This document shows, one piece after another, positions 18,501 to 24,048 of a DNA stretch of 24,048 nucleotides (the first letter of the stretch is position 1; each line of letters opens with the position of its first letter). The notes beneath the pieces are model-generated. The model had not been told where the DNA came from and did no database searches. It saw only the letters and a list, made by a program, of their open reading frames with translations. A program made the translations under genes and the position numbers. Source of the stretch: Priapulus caudatus (lineage: Eukaryota > Priapulida > Priapulimorpha > Priapulimorphida > Priapulidae); the NCBI RefSeq assembly GCF_000485595.1, contig NW_014577311.1:220455-244502 (forward strand), given 5' to 3'.

Positions 18501-21500
18501 AGGGGCAGTCCATTTGAAATGAAAAATTACTATATTGCGAGCGATTCTAGCTACACACAATGACAAGTAGTCATGCTTTGCTGCGTATAGCACGGCTCAT
18601 GCTGCATGTACTGACTGCACGTCATAACTGCGCTCAGCTGTTCAGATATTAGGCCCATCAGGAAGAAGCGGAAAGCGGAGAGCTACAGAAGGACAGTAAC
18701 AGGAGCACGATGTTAAATTGGCATTCCACACCGAGACAAACACGTCGAAATTGCCCGACCTGAGCTTCCTGAATGTATGTAGTCGTCATTACGAACGTAT
18801 ATGACACACAAACAAACTTCGCAATTGCCTCGCAACCGCCCTGTTTTGGACTCAGATCCAACGCCTCACCACGCATCGTCCAACGAACTCGACACAGTAG
18901 TTTTTTTTACCCCACCAGCTGGCAAGTGTGCTCAACGCATTAATACTTTCAGCACTTTATGCATTTTTATTAAAAGTATGCAAGTACTCCTGTGTATTGC
19001 ACAACACCGTCGTGATCATACAAAATAAGATTGACGCTCGACGAGCTCGGGCAAACTCCATGTCTCTGCTTCGCGCGTGCGCAATGCCGCTTTAAAGGTG
19101 CCAACAACGGGCGAGCATCGTCGAGGGTACTTACAGGAGCGTGGCTACGAGTGTGTGAGGATCACGGCTCTACGAGGGCGGCGACGAGGGTGAGGCGGGG
19201 ACGGCTATGGGCGAGCCTCGCGCGCTAACGACCGACACATGCTCTCATACTTACTGAGGGTATGTTAGTAGGTAAGGTTGGGCGCTGGTGGTGGATCATC
19301 TTACTTACGGCGGCAGCTCCGGGATATTGCAGGTGGTATTGCTGCGGCACCCCATGCCCCGGGATGGCGCCCATACCCTGAGGCTGCTGCTGAAACTGCG
19401 CAGGGTTGGCCGTGAATGTCGCCGGGGCAAGTATGGGGGCGCCAGCGGCTGCCTGCGCTGACGGTGGTGTGTGGTCCGTCCGGTAACCCTGGTTAGGCAT
19501 GGCTGCGTGCGAGAGAGAAAACATCTTGGTTAGGTTTGGCTGTGCACGAGGCAGAAAATACCTAGGTTAGGCAGGGTTGTGTGCAAGAGAGAGAAAATAC
19601 CTCGGTTACGCACGGATATGTGTTGTCCGCGAGAAAGTGCAACGTGATAGAATGCATGGTTCTGTGCAAGAGAAAACCGATCTTAGTTAGGCTGCGATAT
19701 ATACGTGTGTGAGAATGCGAGAGCATTTTGGTTATGCACGGCCGTGTGCGACAAAGAGATCCAACATTGTCAGACATGGCTGTGTGCGTGCATGTGCGAG
19801 ATAGGGAGGCAGCATTCATTGGACATCTCTGTGTACGAGAGTGGCAAAGCTGTCAAAGAAGCCATGCCAGAATCAGGCCACTTAAGTCAACCCCGACTAC
19901 AAAACAATGAAAATCGTGCTGACGAAGGCATTCCTACACAAACACGCTATTACTGAACCCGAGTAAAAACCAGACGGCAGGCACGCGCATTCTTGTAGCC
20001 TGAGCCTATCGCATTACAAAAATCGTCTTTGTAAAACTAGGTTAGTGGGTGTTCAACTCTTCCCTTCCGGCCCCTTGTGGAGCATAGGATGTCAGCAACC
20101 GTGTTGTTTTAGTACAGTGACGGGAGGGTAGTTCTACATGGTGAGGTCATCATCCTTCCCCCTACCCTCCCGATGTTGTAACACAGTAGTCACTTCTACT
20201 GCCATTGTCAGAAACAAATTCGTATCAAGTGCACACCAGCAGATAGGACGGTCGAACCAGTCCCGTGCACCAACTCGAGACTGGGAACCTCTCTTAAACT
20301 AGACCTTGCAGGGCTGCGCACGGACACAGGAACAACGCGGCAGAGCAAGAGTCACACAAAAGTTGCGCAGTAGAACAAAAAAAGTTGCGCAAAAGAGGCA
20401 ACAAAAGAGCAGACGTTGGCGGCAGAGGCGAGAGGAGCGACTACACTGCGGCGGTGACTCACACTTGCGCATCCTCGGCGCCGAGTTGCTGAGATACTGC
20501 TGGTTGGCGATATTCGCCTGATGCATCGCGTTCGGCGCTAGGATGTATGGCTGAACCATGTGGCCGGCCTGGCCCGGCCCCTGAACGTACATGTTCGCAT
20601 GCGGCGACGCAATCACAGGACTCTGCGCCTGCGGCCGCAGCGGAGGAGTCGGGATCGGTGGCGGAGGCTGCTTCTGCGAGTGGGGAAAAAAACAAGAGAG
20701 CGGCGTTAACGAGGGCTCGACATTCCGAGCTTCTCGCGTGTTCAACATGCTGTTGCTTCTCAGCACTTCCTTGTGTGCGGAGATAGGTGGCGCGTGACAC
20801 GGTGACGCACGGTGCGTATACTCACGGGTGCAAAGACAAACTCCTTCGCATTCGGATTTAGAGTAAACTCTTTCGCATTTGGGTTCAACACGGACTTCTT
20901 TAACGTTCTAGAAGAGACAAGGTATGTGAATTATTATGCGGCACAACCCACAGTCGTGGCGGAATGGTACCGCCACAAAGTCTGCAGCGAGCAGGCATGC
21001 ACCGTCCTTGTTCACGGTGGACTGGCACACATTTCACAAATCACTGGAAACTGCTGGATGAGCAGGAAGCGATACAAATCGAGGCTCACGCCTGCATGTA
21101 CGTTTGTGACGCAGTTCTAGGCATACATGCAGGGTTTCTTATACATAAGAGGCACAGTGGCGCACCGCCATTGTCAAATTTAACATCGCCGTTGTGAAAA
21201 TTGTTTCAAGGTGCCTCAAATGCAGTCTAAGACATTAAAATTTTAAAAATTTTGCTGGGGGAGACTCCCAAAAATCCCCCCCCCCAGCTCTCCCTCTCTC
21301 CCCCCCGCATCCGCCTGCAACGTTTGCATGCATGCCTACTGTACGGCACGCCTTTGAATCCATCATGCGCCTTTTTTTCAAAAAACTGGCCATTACCTCC
21401 TTTGTCTAATTTCCCCTCAGAAGAAACCCTGACATGTACGTACTGCACTGTGGGGTGCAGGAGGGACATGTGAGAGAAACGTGCTCGCTTCATTACGAGA

Positions 21501-22438
21501 ATGATTGGAGAATCATTCACCGCCAAGTCTCTGCCACTTACTCTGTGCCTTTAGGAGTGGTATCTTGGGACCTTTCTTCGGCCGCCGCCGCCTCCGCTGC
21601 CTTCTCCTTGCCCTCCTCCGACAACTGAAACGCAAAAATGACGTACGTTTCACCGTCTAGCAGATACTAGGGCTTTCTTCCGTGCACTACACTTCCCTTT
21701 GTCTCTCCAGCCAGCGCGAGCAGGCATACAGCTCACTGCTTCACAGTTCACAACTCACCTTGAATTCCGTGCTAAACCTTTTTAATTCTGCTATTTGCTC
21801 ATCTCGTCCTGAAAAAAAAGCAAAATTTGAACGAAGCGCTGTAGTTAAATATTCAGGTGGCGAATACGGACAGCAACCATTCAGCTGCGTCAAAGGATTC
21901 CATTTATTGGCTTCCGACCATAGTGACATGCACTAAACAACTGTGAAACCCTTTTGCAAACCCAGTTCGAGGTCAACTGGTTGTTGACCTCAACACACCT
22001 CAACACATTGGTCACTCAAAGTAGGTCAAGGTCACTGGAGCAGCTATAGGAAAATAGACCCGGATCTTATACGCGCCCCCTAACTACTGTCGGTCCCCGG
22101 TTTCTCAGTTATGTCGTGTCTCTCCCTGATCGAAATGCCATTCGCAATCTTACCTTTGCCCTGTTTATTGGCATCTGGACTCTTGGGCGCTTGTGGTGTT
22201 GAATTGGCCTTAGCGGATGCATCCTACAGTCAGCAAATATACAGAATTACCACACCAAACATAGACTGGATAGGAAGAGGAGGCTCATGAAAAGCACAAC
22301 ATAATAAGGAGTTAGAGAAACGGTGCCAAAAGAGACAGAGAGAGAAAGCGAGACAGAGTAGTGGGAGAGAGCAAGCCACCGATAGAGAGAGAGGGGGTGG
22401 ACACTGGCAAGGAGAGAAATAGAAAGATAGAGCGAGAG

Positions 22439-22474
<36 letters not shown>

Positions 22475-22545
22475 AAGAGAGAGAAGAGAGGAGAGAGAGA
22501 TGAGATGAGAGAGAGATGGAGAGAGGCAAGAGAAGAGAGGAGGAG

Positions 22546-22595
<50 letters not shown>

Positions 22596-23548
22596 TGGAC
22601 TTTGGCAAGGAGAAAGAGAAAAAGATAGAGGGGGAGCGAAAGAGAGAGAGAGAGAGGGAGGAAGCAAGAGATAGATAGATAGAAAGTGAGAGAGAGAGGG
22701 ACAGGGGGGGGGGAGGCTATTGAGGGGTTGGGAAGACGAAGTTGTCGGATCATCATGCTGTCTCACCTGCTGTGCCTGCTTTTCTTCATTCCTCTCGTCT
22801 CGTGTGACACGTGGCTCCCTCTGTGGCAGAGGTTGCTGCTGCTGCTGCTGCTGAGGTTGCTGGGGAGGCATCTGCTGCTGCGGAGGAGGCTGTGTGGGGG
22901 GCTTCTCGACTCGATCCCGCGAGCCTGGCCGCCCCTTCTCGTCCTTCTCCATTTTCTCTGCAGCGACAAGCACCATTCAATTCACACGCGCGCGGAAACG
23001 CCCGCTCGAATGAGGGCCGCATCCGACAGGGGCGAGTTTCAGTGCCAGTATTAGTGTCTAGCTTTAACAAGAGAACTAGCTTCCCATCTTCTGCTTAGCA
23101 AGTGCTTCACATGTTTTGCCAGGCTCAGGAGAGACCCGTCAGGTGAAACGCAGACTCCCGACCCCGCTGCCACTCAACAGAGAACTACTGACGACAACGC
23201 ACGCCTTTAATAATGGCGCAAACCCCCCAAAATTTTTAATTCAAATTTGAGATTTTGCGGTCTGTATGGGGCTTAAGAACGGCCCAAAACCCCTCCTCCC
23301 CCAAAAGATTGGAAAATTTTGCGGTCAATGCGGTGTATGAGGCGTCCCCCGTGAGGGTGCGCGCACGTCACAGCCTCCCACCTTGATTGATCTTAGCCTC
23401 AGCATCCTCCATCGGCACTGGGGAGGCAGCGTGTGTGGCTAGGTGCGGCGGGTGCTGCCTCGCGGGGGACACAGCCGACGGCGGTGGCGTCGTGCGCAGG
23501 TTTGTCGGCCGGCCCGCCTGCCGCTGCCGCACGACGGGCAGCGGGTAC
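15453..23548 (-). CDS. ATXN2: Ataxin-2, C-terminal part, 13 exons
   Basis: Coding exons in transcript order: 23548-23382, 22957-22767, 22223-22154, 21808-21759, 21624-21542, 20907-20826, 20673-20463, 19502-19309, 18083-17978, 17652-17525, 16865-16590, 16304-16193 and 15505-15453 (stop TGA). All have consensus acceptors and donors, every junction is phase-compatible, and no frameshift occurs over 1723 coding bases. Ataxin-2 is a cytoplasmic RNA-binding regulator of translation and stress granules that docks poly(A)-binding protein through a PAM2 motif. Seen here: P/Q-rich region with seven Gln, IAELKRFSTEFK helix, acidic linker, two PAM2 motifs, long Met/Pro/Gln/His-rich disordered tail, and the ending PPIQAYQHQQTQ, which resembles the vertebrate C-terminus. 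The Lsm and LsmAD domains must lie beyond the right edge. Confidence 0.93.
15983..16184 (+). CDS. Candidate plus-strand terminal exon antisense to ATXN2's last intron (unidentified)
   Basis: A pyrimidine-rich acceptor (TCTCTGTTACCAG) is followed by 66 open codons and TAG (16182-16184). The peptide includes SFIPSLRHLECLVHLCKASY and MFCNFYPLRPRRIVYHEIAP and ends PHEPDVR. Codons are strongly C/G-ending, as in real exons, whereas the opposite strand here is ATXN2 intron. I do not recognise the family and found no matching upstream exon or polyadenylation signal. It could be a nested gene, a duplicated exon remnant, or chance in GC-rich DNA. Confidence 0.25.
16193..16304 (-). CDS. ATXN2: ATXN2 exon L
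   Basis: Acceptor ATCTGCAG and donor GTGAGT. Encodes IPAHPHLIQPHSGVAAITVS and TPTYANPQMTPYYYPHP, leaving one base for the terminal exon. If the donor is not used the frame stays open to a TAG at 16058-16056, followed at once by AATAAA (16049-16044), a possible short alternative end. Confidence 0.9.
16590..16865 (-). CDS. ATXN2: ATXN2 exon K (largest in window)
   Basis: 92 codons in phase 0 at both ends, acceptor CTTGCAG and donor GTGAGA. Contains AQQYGNAQQPQMMYPGQMGQ, a Pro/Ser-rich part, GSYTASQGQQLNAPPNQTGG and YAPIIMVPQGPMPQMQGQPH. A 49-bp minisatellite begins about 15 bp upstream of its acceptor. Confidence 0.9.
16876..17312. repeat. 49-bp GC-rich minisatellite in ATXN2 intron J-K
   Basis: About nine units of the form CGCTCAGGAGCGGCCGCCGT, CGCCACGGTTACCGAGCGCC, GCACGCAAA. 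CpG-rich, with GCGGCCGC in most units. Open frames on the plus strand (ERPPSPRLPSA-type) are repeat translations. Confidence 0.94.
17525..17652 (-). CDS. ATXN2: ATXN2 exon J
   Basis: Acceptor CCGTTACAG and donor GTACGT. Reads PAGVPTHMHPNQMGPSQPLP and SVSITQGQTNPSPIQSQAPN followed by QQ. Low-complexity tail segment, 128 bp, entering in phase 1 and leaving in phase 0. Confidence 0.86.
17815..17912. repeat. (GA)n tract in ATXN2 intron I-J
   Basis: GAGA-rich with AAAG and GCGA interruptions. On the ATXN2 strand it is (CT)n. It overlaps apparent LSLSLS-type frames that are not coding. Confidence 0.88.
17978..18083 (-). CDS. ATXN2: ATXN2 exon I
   Basis: Acceptor CACTACAG and donor GTAAGT. Encodes MYSHMRMMGPGHQMMVPTSQ and QGNAPDMPQMAHPLY. 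Met/Pro/Gln-rich, typical of the ataxin-2 tail. Phases 0 to 1 fit the neighbours. Its ATG is an internal codon. Confidence 0.88.
18084..19308 (-). other. ATXN2 intron H-I, 1.2 kb
   Basis: Exons H and I join in phase 0 without an intervening exon. No domain or splice-supported exon was seen inside. Mostly unique sequence. Confidence 0.6.
19309..19502 (-). CDS. ATXN2: ATXN2 exon H
   Basis: Acceptor CGCACGCAG and donor GTAAGT. Reads MPNQGYRTDHTPPSAQ, then QFQQQPQGMGAIPGHGVPQQ and YPGAAA. Enters in phase 1 and leaves in phase 0. Its acceptor region and first codons form the first unit of a decaying tandem repeat that runs into the upstream intron (19490-19850). Confidence 0.88.
19490..19850. repeat. 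Decaying ~40-bp tandem repeat containing an exon boundary
   Basis: Units of the type GGTTAGGCATGGCTGCGTGC followed by GAGAGAGAAAACATCTT. Clear copies start near 19490, 19530 and 19567, with weaker ones to about 19840. The first unit holds the ATXN2 exon H acceptor and first codons (minus strand CGCACGCAG|CCATGCCTAACC). Confidence 0.75.
20463..20673 (-). CDS. ATXN2: ATXN2 exon G
   Basis: Acceptor ACTCGCAG. The donor chosen is GTGAGT after CGCAAGT, because phase 1 fits the next exon (AAG T|CC gives Lys-Ser). Encodes KQPPPPIPTPPLRPQAQSPV, then an Ala/Met/Gln-rich stretch including HMVQPYILAPNAMHQ. RPQAQSP resembles the segment after PAM2 in vertebrate ataxin-2. Confidence 0.9.
20826..20907 (-). 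CDS. ATXN2: ATXN2 exon F, tandem PAM2 motifs
   Basis: Acceptor TTCTAG and donor GTGAGT. Reads TLKKSV, LNPNAKEFT, LNPNAKEFV, FAP. LNPNAKEF is the core of the PAM2 motif, which binds the MLLE domain of poly(A)-binding protein. The core occurs twice with a 9-residue period (20888-20865 and 20861-20838). The two 24-nt cores differ at five positions, all synonymous, so both appear to be under protein-level constraint. This exon is the firmest anchor for naming the gene. Confidence 0.96.
20908..21541 (-). other. ATXN2 intron E-F
   Basis: 633 bp. Contains an AAAATTTTAAAAATTTT palindromic stretch near 21236 and a C-rich run near 21275-21306. No exon seen. Confidence 0.6.
21542..21624 (-). CDS. ATXN2: ATXN2 exon E, acidic/Ala linker
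   Basis: Acceptor GCGTTTCAG and donor GTAAGT. Encodes LSEEGKEKAAEAAAAEERSQ and DTTPKGTE. It corresponds in position and composition to the Lys/Glu/Ala linker just before PAM2 in ataxin-2. Leaves in phase 2. Confidence 0.83.
21759..21808 (-). CDS. ATXN2: ATXN2 exon D, IAELKRFSTEFK helix
   Basis: A 50-bp exon after a TTTTTTTTCAG acceptor and before GTGAGT. Encodes RDEQIAELKRFSTEFK, resembling the short helix that precedes the PAM2 region of ataxin-2 proteins. Phases 1 to 0 match the neighbours. Confidence 0.85.
22154..22223 (-). CDS. ATXN2: ATXN2 exon C
   Basis: A small 70-bp exon between GACTGTAG and GTAAGA. Encodes DASAKANSTPQAPKSPDANK plus QGK. It enters in phase 0 and leaves in phase 1, matching both neighbours. 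Ser/Pro-rich and probably disordered. Confidence 0.78.
22333..22705. repeat. (GA)n-rich tract in ATXN2 intron B-C
   Basis: About 370 bp of GAGA with spaced GATGGTGGACTTTGGCAAGG and GGGGGTGGACACTGGCAAGG units, suggesting local duplication. All Ser/Leu or Arg/Glu frames across it are artefacts. Confidence 0.92.
22767..22957 (-). CDS. ATXN2: ATXN2 exon B with polyglutamine run
   Basis: Acceptor CGCTGCAG and donor GTGAGA. Reads EKMEKDEKGRPGSRDR, then a Pro/Gln-rich stretch with seven consecutive Gln (CAG x6 + CAA, 22853-22833), then EPRVTRDERNEEKQAQQ. The Gln run sits upstream of PAM2, whereas the disease-linked human tract is near the N-terminus, so the two are not positional equivalents. Confidence 0.85.
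23382..23548 (-). CDS. ATXN2: ATXN2 exon A (first in window), Pro/Ser-rich
   Basis: Acceptor GTTGCAG and donor GTGGGA on the minus strand. Encodes YPLPVVRQRQAGRPTNLRTT, a PPPSAVSPARQHPPHL stretch and MEDAEAKINQ. The exon enters in phase 2 and leaves in phase 1. Low complexity fits the disordered region between LsmAD and PAM2. Identification rests mainly on joining the next exons in phase. Confidence 0.75.
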
Positions 23549-23639
23549 CTGCAACGTGGGAATAGATGACAGTCATGACACGTTAACCTCAGCAAAACGA
23601 GCGCCGATGGATGCTATGTAGTTACCATGGAACTATACT

Positions 23640-24048
23640 GGGGAGTGATAACTAGTGGTTAGACCCACCGGCGATTGAATACTTGCTAGCTACCAGGGAA
23701 TTATACTAGCTAGCTACCAGGGAGTTATTTTAGCTAGCTACCAGGGAACGTTAGCTAGCGGTTACACCTACCGGTGAGCAAATACTAACTAGCTACCAGG
23801 GAGATATACTAGCTAGCTACCAGGGAGCTATACTAGCTAGCTACCAGGGAGCAGCAATATACTAGCTAGCTACCAGGGCGATATACTAGCTAGCTACCAG
23901 GGAATTATATTAACTAGCTACCACAGAGTTATTCTAGCTAGCTACCAGGGAGTGTTAGCTAGCGGTTACACCTACCGGTGAGCAAATACTAACTAGCTAC
24001 CAGGGAGATATACTAGCTAGCTACCAGGGAGCAGCGCTATACTAGCTA
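23640..24048. repeat. TAGCTAGCTACCAGGGAG tandem array, runs off the right edge
   Basis: Units of about 24-30 bp (ATACTAGCTAGCTACCAGGG then AG plus a variable spacer). A longer block with GCGGTTACACCTACCGGTGA recurs near 23760 and 23960, so there is a higher-order unit of about 200 bp. It lies in the ATXN2 intron upstream of exon A. Confidence 0.93.

Noticed and set aside
22230-22976. 248-aa minus frame as one exon
   Set aside because: Only 22767-22957 is exon; beyond the GTGAGA donor it reads through (GA)n intron as LSLSLS.

Overview
This is animal nuclear DNA, not bacterial. It has spliced exons with consensus GT/AG borders and correct phases, long (GT)n, (AT)n, (GA)n and (CCT)n tracts, and many minisatellites. 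An LDLa plus chitin-deacetylase architecture next to an ataxin-2 gene, in repeat-rich DNA, suggests an invertebrate, probably a protostome. I cannot name the lineage from sequence alone.

Left part (1-10844, + strand): the 3' part of a chitin deacetylase-like (CE4 family) gene. Eight exons are readable: an LDLa exon (4179-4281), then the catalytic-domain exons (4612-4777, 7025-7159, 7798-7955, 8540-8662, 8928-9025, 9828-10047) and the terminal exon with the stop (10590-10844). Three features stand out. (1) Four of the classical active-site residues are replaced (TFDD is SFEG, HxxxH is HSISK, the motif-5 His is Arg), so the product looks like a pseudo-deacetylase. (2) A block holding two of the exons and their introns is present twice (1-~1010 and 8242-~9234). 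(3) At least seven 1-bp frameshifts interrupt otherwise well-conserved exons.

Middle (10845-15452): no convincing coding gene. A 47-bp minisatellite starts about 90 bp after the deacetylase stop. A roughly 35-bp minisatellite rich in CACGTG palindromes lies at 13285-13850. AT-rich DNA with polyadenylation-like hexamers separates them.

Right part (15453-23548, - strand): the C-terminal portion of ataxin-2 (ATXN2) in 13 exons, about 574 codons. Every junction is phase-compatible and no frameshift is seen. It carries a (CAG)6-CAA polyglutamine run, an acidic/Ala-rich linker, two back-to-back PAM2 motifs (poly(A)-binding-protein docking), and the long Met/Pro/Gln-rich tail ending in IQAYQHQQTQ. 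Its 5' exons (Lsm, LsmAD) would lie beyond the right edge. The two genes converge tail to tail. The right edge is a TAGCTAGCTACCAGGGAG-type tandem array in an ATXN2 intron.

No mobile-element protein, tRNA, rRNA or CRISPR array was seen. The best candidates for something undescribed are the pseudo-deacetylase, the tandem PAM2 with purely synonymous divergence, a pair of related fold-back elements sitting in (TA)n tracts, and tandem arrays that replicate splice-site sequences.
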